This document shows, in pieces, positions 34,166-47,066 of a stretch of DNA of 64,000 bases (position 1 is its first letter; each line of letters starts with the position of its first letter). The notes below the pieces were generated by a model. That model had not been told where the DNA came from, made no database searches, and was given only the letters and a program-made list of their open reading frames with translations. The stretch comes from Micropterix aruncella. Its lineage: Eukaryota; Arthropoda; Insecta; Lepidoptera; Micropterigidae. Position numbers and translations under genes: made by a program. The stretch spans positions 15,059,883 through 15,123,882 of the forward strand of contig OX155960.1 of assembly GCA_944548615.1 (NCBI GenBank), in the 5' to 3' direction.

Positions 34166-34302
34166 AACTAAGATCAGTATAATAGAAGTGGGGAGGTAGT
34201 GAATATTTGTAGGACTTATTTTCCCAATTTGTAATGGTAATTAAATCTGGTCTATTATTGATGCTAATCAAGAAATTCTGAGCCTAGCAAGGATTATGCA
34301 AT

Positions 34303-34590
34303 TATTTATTTATTTATTTATTTATTTAAGAATTAATTACTATAAAACATTGATTAGCTTACAAAAATAACAGGAACCGAATGGCAAAACCTTAACCTTT
34401 TGCTTATTTGTTTCTGTTACCCAACTGGGACTAGCCCGTTCTAGGGTGGACAGGACTCCAATATTACAATTAAGTTTGCTTGATTGCTTGGTTGCTTACA
34501 AATGTACAAGTTTTAGTAAAAAGCTAATGACACTAAAATTGCTCTAAAATGTGGTCTTCAGAATAAAATAAAAAAAAATAATAATCATAG
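34303..34590 (-). mobile_element. LINE 3' UTR, 5'-truncated, (AAAT)n tail
   Basis: Almost identical over ~280 bp to 18700-18985, including the terminal AAAT repeat at 34303-34327 and CTAGAACGGGCTAGTCCC. It is truncated before any coding sequence. Confidence 0.85.
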
Positions 34591-35939
34591 GTAATAGTAG
34601 GTATATTCGAATTGTACTTATTTTCCCATTTATAAATCTTTTCCAATCACCAGAGTCGATCATTAAACGCACAAAAAAGCAATCTGGCTTATTTACAATT
34701 AAACGAAGCTAGTCTGGCTGGAACATTTCTACAATTACATAAACGGAAAAATCGATGTGGTTTACAGATAAAACGCCCTTATTTTTAGAGGTTTAAAACT
34801 TTTGATACAAATTGATATTCTCACATTTGAAATTGATATTCTCATATTCTCACATTGATATTCTCACATTTGAAACAAGTCTGGCTACTTTAAGAAGTCG
34901 CGGGATGCGTCTGGAGGAATTTAGAAATGACACAAAAATACAAAGTCATTGCTCTTATTTTCCCAGTCCTGAACTTTTTGTACAGGATAATTGATCCTAT
35001 AAATAAAAAAAACACACCTGGCTAATGTTCATAATAACTAAAGCCTCCCCAGACTCTACTGAAGTTTGTGGCGGTGCGGGGTGTTTTATGCGCGTAATTC
35101 GTTTATGACGCTTCTGGATGTCACTCTGGCAAGAATTAAACGAGTCTGGCAAGGGTTTGGCGATCACAATTCAGAGCTAGATGTTATCCAGAGCTATTGT
35201 TATAATGTTAAGTTTTATCTTACATCTGCAAAAGGGCCACCATATTGTTAGCGTATGAAATAAATGACGGCAAAAACAGCTATAAATACCAAACCTCTGT
35301 TCCTCAAAATAAAATCGTCCGAAACTGCCCCACTTCTTAGCAGCATACATCTTTATTTTAAGCGCTCGCCTCTTGGGCATAAAAACGTCAAAATAAAATA
35401 AAAAACTCTTAATCTTCGTTAGTTTTCAATGTTAATACAGTTTCAATGTTAATTACAAATTAGTATAAATCCTAGTATTAGATATACTATAATAGCAGTA
35501 TAAATAGTATTAATAGTAATATACAAATAAGCTATGTTGGATACATTTTTTTATATATGCTCGCACCGAGGGTTTCCGAATTATTGCAATTATATCAATA
35601 ATAATGTAGAAATGTTTCAAGAAATACCAAATTACTTGAAACTGATTATTGTACTAAAACTATATAAGTTATGAGTTTTTGAGGAATGCTTTAATATTTA
35701 TAAGTTAGTTACTTCCCGTGTTCCAGCACAAAAAGATGGCTAAAAGACATTCTTTAAAATTATTTCTACCTGATTATTTCTTTCGAATTCTATGTAGCAT
35801 TAAAGCATTTCTCTATATGCTCTTATTCATTAATAATGAATATTAAAATAACCAAAAATATAATACGCCTCTTAGTAAAAAGTATCGGCCAATAGCTATT
35901 TTCAGCGGACTCAATGTAATAGTGTAGGGTTATATTAAT
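34591..35939. other. AT-rich DNA, nothing recognised
   Basis: A short TTGATATTCTCACATT repeat (3 copies, 34811-34868) is the only structure seen. Confidence 0.4.
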
Positions 35940-36075
35940 GTTATATAAAATCGAAGACTATCGCGGTTGATTGACATTATAAATAACCACGGTCAAACCT
36001 GAACAACCGAGGTTGCAACATTGCCAAAACGTCGGGTGTTGCAAACTACACGCGGTAAAATCGTTGTTATTTTAT
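35940..36075. mobile_element. Penelope-like terminal repeats, inverted pair, decayed
   Basis: AAATCGAAGACTATCGCGG (inverted terminal word) is followed by GGTTGCAACATTGCC, CGTCGGGTG and ACACGCGGTAAAATCG in the other orientation: the same junction type as 28860-29047 but older. Confidence 0.7.
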
Positions 36076-37206
36076 TTAAATTAACGACGCCTATTATCGA
36101 ATAACGTCTTTCTAGACGTGTCCTTTAAAAGTTTTAGGATCCTTTAAAAGTGTCTGGAATATTCCACTAGAGGCTATAAATTTACAACCCTCAAACATAC
36201 ATCCCTGTCAAAGTTCACATAATTAGCGCAGAAACTATTAATCCTGACATCATCCAGCCAATCTTTGAACTCACAACGAGTTCGAGTTTCTCCTTCAAAG
36301 CTTCTCGTGTTTAATTGAGTTATGAAGTTATATTTGGCACGCTAATATTTCCTAATTATGGGAATTACCGTAATTAAGGCAAAATGGTATATATCAGGCG
36401 TATTTCAATTTCGGTTGTCGAGTGCTACTCGTATAACGGCAGACATTGCTCAACTAATCAATGTATGTATACATTTTTATATATCGTCATTTCGACGGTT
36501 TAAAGCTAAGGTATCATTTTTTTGTCCCGTAGACCACTTACTGTTTTCCATAGACCCCCTTACTGCCGCATGTAGCACTATCTCGCTTGCTCATTCATGT
36601 GACGCGTCTATCCGACTCGCTCGCACGTATACCCACTAAAGTGCATTTTTTTTACATGTTTCACTAGCACCTTACACATTTCACAGCGCACCATGTGCGC
36701 TGCCCTCCTCAATCGACTAGTGATGCCATTTGAGATGAGTGTTGATTTCCTTCGATGATTTCCTTGTGACTCGCTCGTTTGTTTATTGCTATTATTATAA
36801 TTTTAAAGTACTATGTTGTACACAATTCTGTTTTAGAAGTAATACGACATTTACGAATCACCTAAATGCTTATGATGCCCTGCCTAGATGGGGTCCGCTA
36901 ACGTGGACCCCCATTTACGTTATTTTCCTCGCTGACATGGACCCCCTGCAATTTGAAATCGACTCCTGGGGGTCCATGTAGACCAATTTGGGAAGAACTG
37001 GCCTAAAACTTAAACATTGTAAGTCTAGTTTTGAGTGAAATTGAATTATTGATGCATTCTAACACTCAAATTTATAGTCGAATAAATACTTATATATTAC
37101 TTTGTATAATACTATTAATACTACAAATTTATAGTCAATACTTCAGTACTGGCTGATACTTGAGTTATACCTGAGTACCAGTTTCCGTTTAATAGTCGAG
37201 TCCAAC
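36076..37206. other. No gene; possible hAT-like right end near 37000
   Basis: GGGGGTCCATGTAGACC then TTGGGAAGAACTGG (36966-37001) resembles a hAT-type right terminus; GTAGACCACTTACTG near 36529 could be related interior. Limits not defined. Confidence 0.35.
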
Positions 37207-37940
37207 ATGAATGCTTTAAAGGCTAAAATGGTCAAATTTGGATTGCGATCAGACGTTACAACAAGCGAATTCCAACTAAAGGTTCACTCTAGCAACTGCC
37301 CTAAGCCACCCAACTGCGCCTGCCCAATCGTTCATAAAGAAGGGGAGATTAGGTATCTTGGTTTTACCATTGATTCCAAGTTAACCTGGAAGAACCAACT
37401 AAATGAACTTACATCACGCACTCGAAAGTTAGTATACGTCTTTCGTGAGCTACGTAATATTCTGGCAAAACCGACGTTAAAAATTGTGTACGTGGCGCTT
37501 TGCTAAAGCTTATGGATGCACGGTGTCATTGCTTGGGGGGCCTGTACGAAACAAGTACTTGAACCACTGGTTAAAGCCCAGAAATTATTATTGAGGGTTA
37601 CTTACAGAAAACATCCCCGCCATGACTCTGACCTGCTGTTCAGCAAAGCAAGTGTTTTGGATATTCGTCAGTTGTTCGTGAAACAATGCCTAATACATTT
37701 TTACAAGACTTTAGAGAAACGTTCCCAAAGCCAGCAGCAAAAACCAACTAGAATGGCTGAAGGGACGAACTATGTAATTCCTCACGTACATACAACCTTT
37801 GCCCAAAGACAGTTGTATTTCATTGCCCAATTTTTTTTAATACTTTAGAAGAGTCAGTAAAAAATGTTCAAAATGTACACCAATTTAAGATAAAAGTAAA
37901 AAAATGGCTCTTTTACGAAGTAGGTCGTAACAAAGACTGA
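37207..37940 (+). pseudogene. LINE ORF2 thumb and C-terminus, one stop and one frameshift
   Basis: EIRYLGFTIDSKLTWKNQLN is the 'YLG..ID..L.W..H' box after the reverse-transcriptase palm. TRKLVYVFRELRNILAKPTL and KIVYVALC follow, then a TAA (37503). The same frame resumes: VIAWGACTKQVLEPLVKAQK and LLLRVTYRKHPRHDSD (the usual 'G...WG.....L..LQK...R.I' segment), ending FAQRQLYFIAQFF. A T8 run at about 37829-37836 shifts the frame; in the next frame LEESVKNVQNVHQFKIKVKK and WLFYEVGRNKD complete the usual C-terminus. The catalytic palm is missing. Confidence 0.75.
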
Positions 37941-38378
37941 AAAAGAATTGCTTCATACAATAATTTAAAATATGTGTGTATGTAGATGTATGTATGTGTG
38001 TGTGTGTGTGTTATTATATATGTATGTTTGTATGTTTGTATGTGTATATGTGTATATATGTATGTATATAACCCTTTATCATATATATTTATATTAATAT
38101 GTGTACTATTTTATGCCATTATCTTAGTGTTAGTATTGAAAGTAGTCTATTAGTCAGTACTACTCAAATGTCAGTACTACTCAAAAACAAAGGCTGTATA
38201 TTTCGTATGCCTAGATACAGGCTGTTCGGTATAGTTGGGCATTCGTCTAGAATGATCGTATGGGTTGTGTTCATTTTCTTATTGCTTATATAAATAGTTA
38301 CAAATCATATCTGTACGATCTCATTGTTAACTCTCTGCCATGTTGTAACAAATAAATAAATAAATAAATAAATAAACA
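37207..38378 (+). mobile_element. LINE 3' half with (AATA)n tail
   Basis: ORF2 C-terminal region (37207-37940), a 3' UTR with TG-rich microsatellite at 37972-38060, and a terminal AATA repeat at 38349-38377. Its 5' truncation is near 37207. Confidence 0.75.
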
Positions 38379-39119
38379 TGGCGAGTGATACTTAAGTATC
38401 GGACTACCTCTAGTTGACTATTACTTCGAATCGCCAGACGCCATTTTCGCTCGGTGTGCGTTGTTGTGATTTGAGTTTCTTGTGAATTATGCTTCACTTT
38501 ATTATCGACGGTTTTTGTGTTTCTGTTTTTTTTAACCGAACTGAAAACTTATATTTGGACGTTTTAACAACCCTGCCTGATTAATGACGCTTTGATTTTT
38601 CCCATTTTACCGCAGCGGTTTGTGCGTTTATCGCTCAAAACATAAAAAAATCACAGGAATCACGGAAACCACAGGTATATGACAGCGAACGTGAACACGA
38701 TCAAAACAACCAACATTTTAACCACGCGGCGACCTACTTGACATGGTTTTTGCTCTGACACTCGAAATAATATAAACATTACGAAAATTACGAATATTTT
38801 GACCAAACCTACATTTAAAAATCAATAGGCATAAATGGGCGATGGCAAACGTTATTCTTGATATGAAATAAATGTTTGGTAATTTATTTCAAGAGGTTTA
38901 TGTAATGAAAATATTTTTCATTTAATGGCCATTACGTTTGACAGTATTACCACTCGATACTAATATTTCCCGAACACTTAAGCCATACTTAGTGGAGTTG
39001 GCTGACATTTCTCGTATATTGAACACATCATTCAATACTAAGGTATCGCACGGTTCTCAGGAAATACTTAGCTGAGCATTATTTAAGTACTGAACCGATA
39101 TTCAATTAAAGTATGACAA
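38379..39119. other. No gene seen
   Basis: Unassigned. Words like TACTTAAGTATCGGACTAC here and CTTGAGTTATACCTGAGTACC before the LINE (37160) suggest the LINE landed in an older repeat. Confidence 0.4.
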
Positions 39120-39270
39120 GCGCGCCCTCTAATGTAGCGATTTCAACCACACCTTGATCTCTTTTTAACTATTGCCATGACCAAACGATCCCTGCATATC
39201 AAATTTCAGTCCAATAGGATGGAGCGTTTGGGCGCTATCGCGGAGTAAAATTTGCAGACACACTAACAAA
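39120..39270 (+). repeat. Family H interspersed repeat, copy 1
   Basis: GCGCCCTCTAATGTAGCGATTTCAACCAC, CATGACCAAACGATCCCTGCAT and GATGGAGCGTTTGGGCGCTATCG; the same order of words is at 42655-42785. Widespread intron-type repeat; no coding content. Confidence 0.7.
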
Positions 39271-39466
39271 ACCTCAGACAGAGTTCAGCCTGGAGATGTT
39301 TACAATACTCTCCCTAGGTGCCGGAAAGTAAAAGCAGTTAAAAATGTAGGACTTACATTGCTCTAGTATGTCGTCGCCATCTAGCGTCTTTGTGGACGAC
39401 ATTTAATTCTTCAGAGATCCGAGGTTATAAACTGAGTCATGAGTAAACAAATGATTGACTACTCAA

Positions 39467-39530
39467 ATCAAATCAAATCAAATCAAATCAAGTAATTTAT
39501 TGTTTTAAAAACTAATACATAATTGTATAG
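39467..39530 (-). mobile_element. LINE-type 3' end with (GATTT)n tail
   Basis: Five AAATC repeats at 39467-39491 (GATTT on the minus strand) are preceded, on that strand, by CAATAAATTAC. The body to the right is AT-rich and unrecognised up to about 40380. Confidence 0.45.
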
Positions 39531-40426
39531 TTGTATTTCATTTACATTTTGCCATGATATGATTGAATTCTTCATTAATGATCAAATTCTTCTATTAATA
39601 ATTGAAACATAAAAGGTTACTCGTAAAAAAAAAAATCTAGAGTCTATCTAGATGATCACAAAACATTTATACATATTATATTTCATTTAATTTAGTTCAA
39701 GGACATAATTTTATCTCAAGTATATTCATTATAATAACTATATATCATACCTAAAATTAAATATAAAAATATTTATATACATACATAATATATTATTATC
39801 TATTTTGTCTCTTCCTTTCACCTCACTTCCCATCCTGATTCCCCCCATTCTCAAGCGGAAACAATATAAAATTATATTGCGTTGATTTTGTATACTTTAT
39901 ATTCGGAATCACATTAATGGATTTTTGTCACTTTTAAATAGGTTTTTATTGCATTGTATGTAGTTCTGTTTGGTTCCAGAATAAAATAAAATAAAATAAA
40001 AATAAAATAAAAGAAAGTAAGAATAAAGAAGGTATTATTGTAGAATAAAATCGATTCTCACCATTTAGTTTACCAAATAAAAAACACAGTAAGATATGTA
40101 GAAGTAAGAAAAAGAGATGTAAGATATAGAGAACATATGTAGAAATAAACTCAAAAAGTAGTGATTCTATTACATTGAATATAATGAATAATGTAATGAG
40201 AAAAAAATAGAAGGTTATAATGAACATAAATAATTCTATAAAATACCGATAAAAATGAGTCCCAGAATATTCCCTTGTGGAACTCCGCACTTTACTTCGC
40301 ACTCATACTAACTCTCAGGTCAACATCAAAAGTCGTACTGACTCTGAATGCTAGCAAGTTATTGCATCGTTCGTGCCAGCAAGTTAGTTCATATCGGTAA
40401 CATTAAAATACCTATAGGTACATTGA

Positions 40427-40615
40427 ATGAAACCACACTCGAAAATATACCTTGGCGTAACCATATCTAGTCACCCGAAATGGGAACTGCATATCGTAGC
40501 CATATCTAAAAGAGAAAACAGCTTAATATTAAAAAATAAAAGCTTTCAGAAATTTAGCACCTTAGTTAATGATGAAGATCTACAAGATATACATCAGGCC
40601 ATTGTTATAATATAA
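40427..40615 (+). pseudogene. LINE reverse-transcriptase fragment
   Basis: Reads KIYLGVTISSHPKWELHIVA then ISKRENSLI and LVNDEDLQDIHQAIV. 'KYLGV.IS..L.W..HI..I..RA...L' is the box that follows the palm of LINE reverse transcriptases. The fragment is only ~60 residues long, and I see no continuation on either side. Confidence 0.45.
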
Positions 40616-40654
40616 TTTCCAAATTTTTGTTTATATTTTGTGAAAAAGTTTCAT

Positions 40655-41232
40655 TGTTCTCCCACTGTTTCCTATAGAGCGGGGGTGGTTGCGGACCTTA
40701 CGGCGATTGCTCTTGAAACGACCATCGGCTACCCGATCCTGGGTGAACAGCCGGGCAAAGGATGCTGTGGTCAGCGATAGATTCGGTATACACCGTTTCA
40801 CCGCTTCGTAAGGGAGAGGACCGCGCAAGCGACCTCGAACTCGTAACCAATCGAGAGACTGGAGTAATCTGGTCGCAATTGGAAGTAAGGTCGTGAGTGT
40901 AAGCCCGCTGGGTAACACTCCTGGCTATCTCGCAGTTAAGGGGTTGGTCTCTTACGGGCATGTGGCGAAGTTTGATGGTGGACTGTCTTTGTCCAAGTCT
41001 TCTGCGCTCACTTAAGGGAGACAGAACGACTAATCGTTAAATTTGAGGTGACGGGTTCGCCCGTTGTAGTCGACAACTCTAGTTTCTAGTCCTTCGCGGG
41101 GTAGTCTCTTACTCGAGGAGGCTACTGAACAGGAGCTGAATCATAAGATGGGCCGACCCGAGTACACATAGGGTCTTGTGGTCACGAAACCGTTCGGTAA
41201 CGTTCGCTTCGCTACGAAACATACGGAGTGCA
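40655..41232 (-). mobile_element. Family A copy with A2-type flank
   Basis: Body from CTATAGAGCGGGGGTGG (40675) to the inverted head GGTTCGCCCGTTGTAGTCGACAAC (41056). It is followed, in the other orientation, by an A2 tail (TCGAGGAGGCTACTGAA, GGTCACGAAACCGTTCGG) to about 41232. The poly(A)-like TTTTGTGAAAAAG at 40640 borders the left side. Confidence 0.75.
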
Positions 41233-41504
41233 GTACTATCTAAAAGACAATGCTGGGGATTCAAAATGTAGCAAGCGCGTAGCAACTTGATTCAAACTCC
41301 GTGCTGCTCTACAGTGCATATATAAGAATTTGGTGGACATTTTATCATATCTTTTGTCGTATATAAATTATGAAAAAAAAAACTCTTTGGGAGTAAGGTG
41401 TGCCAGGTACGGTGGGTGTTGCAACTTTTGTAACTTTTGCAACTTTTGTATGCATGCAGTGAAATCTGTGGTTATACATTGTCGTGCAGAGGTAGTGGCG
41501 ATGA

Positions 41505-41850
41505 GCGATTGACCAGGCTCAGTTATTTAATCGCGAGCCTTTCCATCATTGTTTGAAGTTCTTAACAGTACATATTTACGGTAACTGTATAGTCAGACTG
41601 CAACAAGCTGTAAAAGAAAACACCGGGACAGGATCTCATATTTGAAAAAAATGCAAATTTTCAAACTTATCATGGTTGAACAAACGAAAATATTTCATCA
41701 AAAACAAACGACGAAAAGACAAATAAACAGCTGATGATTTAAAAAGAATAAAATGGCCTTGAATTAAAATGTATTTTAATTTGAACTTCTAACTTAAATC
41801 CAAGTTATTTAAGTTCAAAATTGCCAGAGTGAAAAAATAGCAATTATATA
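41505..41850 (-). repeat. Family F interspersed repeat, copy 3
   Basis: GGCGATGAGCGATTGACCAGG, ACGGTAACTGTATAG and CATGGTTGAACAAACGAAAATATT are the complement of 9650-10000. Confidence 0.75.
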
Positions 41851-42654
41851 AGTAAGTACCCAATATCTGTTCCATTGTTGGCGGAATGCACTCCAGCCGC
41901 CCAGATTGTACGACTTTTATTTTCCTCGTGGTACGACTTACATACAAACGTCTGACTATTCATTTACGGAGAGCGAATTGAAGACGATTCGATTACAAAA
42001 ACGCTTCAGCGGAGATTTCTCCAGTTATTCAACTAGCGGAGTGCTAGGGCTAGATGAAATTGCTTATTGAAATCGGATTATCGGATTTTATCTCTTTAAT
42101 TAAGTTAAACGGCCAAGACATTGACTGAAATGTTATGAAACATTGACTATTCGAAGACGGCTACAGTACTTGAAGCAAGTATAGCTACAAATTATGGGAA
42201 GATTATTCGAAAGAAAGTTAATTGCAACAAAACACCTATCATTATTGTTTTGGTAACAATTAATGTTGTTACCTATATAATATGACGTGTAATACAAAAA
42301 AATCGATTCAGTCACCCCAAGACATTCCCGGCAAGTGGATCCCTTTACCCCCCCTGGCCCTTAATGCCCCCTCATTTTCCACACCCCATCGCACCCCCGC
42401 CGCTTGGTCTACCCCCTCCGCACGCGCTTCCATCCCCCAATTATATTTTCATAGTATTTTAGTAGTATTTTCGTACTATATTAGTAGTATTTTCCGTGGT
42501 ATTAAAATAGTATTTTTTCAAAGATGATGTAGAGTTTTCTTAGATATGGCGGAGTTTAAATATCTAGTAGCTGTAGCTTGCATATGAGATAATCCAAACA
42601 GAATTTCACAATGTGGTTTTGGGCCCAACATTTCGAGATTGAAGTATAACTATA
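41851..42654. other. No gene seen; a C-rich stretch
   Basis: 42340-42440 is strikingly C-rich (CCCCC words, no G runs) inside AT-rich DNA; otherwise nothing recognised. Confidence 0.4.
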
Positions 42655-42785
42655 GAGCGCCCCCTGATGAACCGATTTCAACCACAATCTTTTCAACTCT
42701 TGTCATGACCAAATTATGCCTGCATGCCAAATTTTAGCTCAATCGGATGAAGCGTTTGGATGCTATCGTGGAGGAATACACACAC
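42655..42785 (+). repeat. Family H interspersed repeat, copy 2
   Basis: GAGCGCCCCCTGATGAACCG, CATGACCAAATTATGCCTGCATG and GATGAAGCGTTTGGATGCTATCG correspond to 39120-39250. Confidence 0.7.
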
Positions 42786-42789
42786 ACGA

Positions 42790-42963
42790 ACATGCGAAAA
42801 GTCATAATTCACGAGCCTCTTCATATTTAGCAGTTCATTTGCAGAATGTATCGAGATTATGGAATGATGAAGATTATGATATATTACATTCAATACAAAA
42901 ATACTGGCTCAAAAATAAATATTATTACAGCGTGAATAACTTTTTAAACGATAATGACAAGTA
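42790..42963 (+). pseudogene. LINE ORF2 extreme C-terminus
   Basis: HEHAKSHNSRASSYLAVHLQ, NVSRLWNDEDYDILHSIQKY and WLKNKYYYSVNNFLNDND then a stop codon. '...LFN.LP..I......F...LK.WL....YYSV.EFL.D' is the closing segment of many Jockey-type ORF2 proteins. It is fused on its 5' side to family H sequence, which contributes the apparent N-terminus of the frame. The LINE is thus severely 5'-truncated. Confidence 0.55.
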
Positions 42964-43436
42964 AATATTAAAACATATTCTTATTGTAATTCTCAGACAT
43001 TTTAAGTTTTAAAAAATTATATTTCATTCTAGCTCTAAATTTGAGAAACCGTTGATAATCTAATAATTCCAGGATAACATTTTAATTTAGACACAAACCG
43101 TCATTTTACTTAATATATAGCGTAGCGACACAAACAGTGGATCACGTCGGGGTCACCAATTTCGCGGTCTGTATCGTGTGTTGAAAATCATTCAAATCGA
43201 GTTATCGCGCGGTCAATATTAAACGTTTATCGCTGTACATTTTGTAAAAGGAAATATATATTTTAAACACAACATTTTATCGCGGTTTCTATCAGACCGC
43301 GAAAATAGTAATGGAAATTTACTATAATCATTTTTAGATAATAGTTCTGATTACAATTGTTATTTTTGGTAATACGCCTAAACTTTAATACTTTTCGGAT
43401 TTGTTTTCCTTCAGTCTGCGTAGTGAAAATATATAC
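42964..43436. other. AT-rich; possible LTR-element primer site on the minus strand
   Basis: On the minus strand ATTGGTGACCCCGACGTG (complement of about 43147-43164) resembles a primer-binding-site region after an LTR. CGCGGT/ACCGCG words form a hairpin at about 43279-43302. No LTR boundary could be fixed. Confidence 0.3.
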
Positions 43437-46141
43437 AACTAGCTGTTGCCCGCGGCTTCGCACGCGTTAAATTTGGGTTAAGATATATACCTTTTTCCCA
43501 GTCAAGGGGTAAGTTTTTGCGTGTAATATATAAAGGTATCTAACGTCCTTCTCTGTAGGTACTCCTGTCAATATGTACTTCATGATGATCAACTAAGTAA
43601 TTAAGCCGTGAAGATGTGACGATCGCGGTGCTTGCGCTACGCATGTTATCTAGACAAATTATGAATTTATAATGAGGTTCTAGTGCCTTCTCACGTCCGG
43701 GAACCGTCGCGCGCGACTTCTATTTTGATTTTTAGGGTTATTTACCCCTTCTCACCCCCTAAGTGGTTGATTTTAGAAAAATATGACACATGCATTTGCT
43801 TATTTGTTTATTACCATTTAAACCCCTTTTCGCCACATTAGGGGTTGAATGAAAAAAATACTAAATACTTATTTGCCTAAATGTTTGTTAGAGTATACAA
43901 TTTCCATCTAATGTCGTTTCTCCATACAAATTTTAAACCCCTTTTCACGCCGTTAGGGGCTGAATTGTGAAAAAACGCGAAAGACGTATTTAATTATTTG
44001 TTTATTAGAGTTATCCTACAAAGTTTCAAAATAAAAAGTCTAGATCTAATATCGTTTCTCCATACAAACTTAAACACCCCTTTTTACACCTTTAGGGGTG
44101 AAAATTAAAAAAAATACGAAACACATATTTGCTTAGATGGTTTTTAAAGTAATCCTACAAAGTTCATCTAATATCGTTTTTTCATACAAATTTTGAAACC
44201 CCGTTTCACCCCTTTAGGGGTTGAATTTTGAAAAAACACAAGAGACATATTTGCTTATTTGTTTATTCGAGTAATCTTACAAAGTTTCGAATTAAAAAGT
44301 ATATCTATATCGTTTTCCATACAAATTTCGAAACCCCTTTTCACCCCTTTAGCTGTGGAATTTTGAAAAAATATGAAACACGTGTTTCCTTTTTTATTTA
44401 TTAGAGTGACCTTACAAAGTTTCGAAATAAAAACTCCATCTAAAATCGTTTATCCATACAAACTTTAAAACCCCGTTTTACCACTCTAAGGGCGAAATTT
44501 TGAAAAACCATGAAAGACCCATTTGTTTATTTGATTATGAGAGTAATATTACAAAGTTTTGATTTAAAAAGTCTATCTGTATCGTTTCTCCATACAATTT
44601 CACCCGTTTAGGGGTTGAATTTTGAAAAACCACGAAAGACGTATTTTCTTACTTTTTTATTAGAGTAATCCTTCCAATTTTCGAAATAAAAAGCACATCT
44701 AATGTTGTTTATTCATACAAAGTGTGGAACCCTGTTTCACCCCTTTAAGGGTAGAATTAAAAAAAAATTAAACACCTATTTTCCTATTTGTTTAATAGAG
44801 TAACCTTACAAGGTTTTGAATTAAAAAGACCATCAATAACGTTTCTTCATAATAATTTTATAACCCCTTTCCACCCCTTTAGGGGTTGAATTTTGGAAAA
44901 ACCACGAAAAACGCATTTTGTTATTTTTTTTTAGAGTACTCCTACATGAATTCGAAATTAAAAGCACGTCTAATATTGTTCATTCATACAAATTTTGAAA
45001 CCCCGTTTCACCCCTTTAGGGGTTGAATTTTGAAAAAACATGAAACACCTGTTTTCTTATTTGTTTATTAGAGTAATCTTACAAAGTTTCGAACTAAAAA
45101 GTACATCTACATCGTTTCTTCATAAAAAAAATCGAAACCCTTTTTCACCCCTTTAGGGGTTGAATTTAAAAAAAATATGAAACACCTGTTTCCATATTTA
45201 TTTATTAGAGTAATCTTACAAACTTTCGAAATAAAAAGTCCATCTAAAATAGTTTATCTACACAAATTTTAAACCCCCGTATTACCCCTTTAGGGGCGGA
45301 ATTTTGAAAAACCATAAAACACCTATTTGATTATTTGTTCATAAGAGTAATCTTAAAAAGTTTCGAATTAAAAAGTACATCTATATCGATTTTCCATACA
45401 AACTTTGGAACCCCTTTTCACCCCTTTAGGGGTTGAATTTTGAAAAAATATGATACACGTCTTACCTTATTTATTTATTAGAGTAATCTTACAAAGTTCC
45501 GAAATAAAAAGCACATCTAATATTGTTCATTCATACAAATTTTGAAACCCCGTTTCACCCCTTTAGGGGTTGAATTTTGAAAAAACATGAAACACCTGTT
45601 TTCTTATGTGTTTATTAGAGTAATCTTACTAAGTTTCGAATTAAAAAGTACATCTATATCGTCTCTCTATAAAAATTTCGAAACCCCTTTTCACCACTTT
45701 AGGGGTTGAATTTTGAAAAAATATGAAACACGTGTTTCCTTATTTATTTATTAGAGTAATCTTACAAACTTTCGAAATAAAAAGTCCATCTAAAATCGTT
45801 TGTCCATACAAATTTTAAACCCTCGGTTTTCCCCTTTAAGGGTAGAATTTTGAAAAAACATGAAACACCTATTTCCTTATTTGTTTATTAGAGTAGTCTT
45901 TCAAAGTTTCGAATTAAAAAGTACATGTATATAGGTTTTCCATACAAACTGTGAAACCCCTTTTCACCCCTTCAGGGGTTGAATTTCGAAAAATCCGCCC
46001 TTAGTGAGCGTTTGCGTCCTAAAAGGAACCTATGTTAAAAATTTCAGCCTTCTAGGTCTAAGAGTTTGGGCTGGGCGTTGATGAGTCAGTCAATGAATGA
46101 ATGAATGAATCGGAACTTCTCTCTTTATATATGAGATTATA
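43437..46141 (+). repeat. Family D: long repeat with ~18 internal ~135-bp units
   Basis: Opens ACTAGCTGTTGCCCGCGGCT, TCGCACGCG and closes TGAATGAATGAATGAATCGG with TATATGAGATTAT. Between about 43745 and 45985 lie about 18 units, each with a small palindrome (CCCCTTTAGGGG) set in TTTCACCCCTTTAGGGGTTG and an intervening TTTATTAGAGTAATCTTACA and ATCGTTTCTCCATACAAA. Spacing settles at 125-142 bp. No coding frame. The ends match a repeat type common in insect genomes. Confidence 0.85.
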
Positions 46142-47060
46142 GTTAAAAAAATGTACACGTTACAGGTAAACTGCATACCATTTTTTTATTGTTTTTTATT
46201 AAGGAAATTCACAATAAAAGGTTAAGCATAAAATACACTATACATACATCGCAGAAAATAACCCATAGCAAGATTTAACCAGAGTTATGTATTTAAAAAA
46301 TGTCCCATGTCGCTCCACTAATCTATGCTTGTGCTAGAGCGGATATTTCACTGCATTATATCTGTAATCCATATAAAATAATATATATTTTATATTGTAT
46401 ATTAGGTATAGGATAAATACTGGATATTTCTATAGATATAAATATATACATAAAATATAATACAATATATAAATACAAGACCTAGAATACTCGCGAGATA
46501 AAGAATAGTCGAGACTTTTAAAAAATGTATAAAAAAGTCAACATTAAAAATAGAAAAGAGTCGTGATTGAAACAGTCCTGTTTAAAAATAGTCGAGATTT
46601 CCTATAATAAATTTTAGTTTCAATTTTTTTTTCATTTAATTTGATTTATTTTAATATGTTTTATTATGTTAATATGTTTCATTTTAATTATGGATACAGT
46701 GGTTTGGCAGTAATTAATGTTTTAGTGAGACAGTGTCGTAATTAATTTTTTTTACTAATTTTTACTATTTTTTTTTGGGGCAGCAACTTGTCAATCGTCT
46801 GAGGGGCCGAGGCCTGAAGGGAAATTATTGAAACCGGTAGTTGGTTTTGGATCTGTATATAAACTGAAGAAAGTGTTGAATCGCTAATTTTACATTCATA
46901 AATGAACTAACCTATGAGAAACCATTTATTTGAAACACTGAGCAACCAGGATACCAGTTTTTTAAAATGCAAATGTACTTGGGCTAGTTTTTATATCTTC
47001 GGGTACGATATCGTGTAACAAGAAGCCAGCAATCTCGTGTAACAAGAAGATCGAAACAAA
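46142..47060. other. AT-rich DNA, nothing recognised
   Basis: No coding segment or element end; GATATAAATATAT-type low complexity at 46380-46460. Confidence 0.4.
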
Positions 47061-47066
47061 CAAATT

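Noticed and set aside
43745..45985. CRISPR-like regular array
   Set aside because: The ~135-bp units repeat along their full length with no unique spacers, in a eukaryotic setting; it is a minisatellite-like repeat interior.
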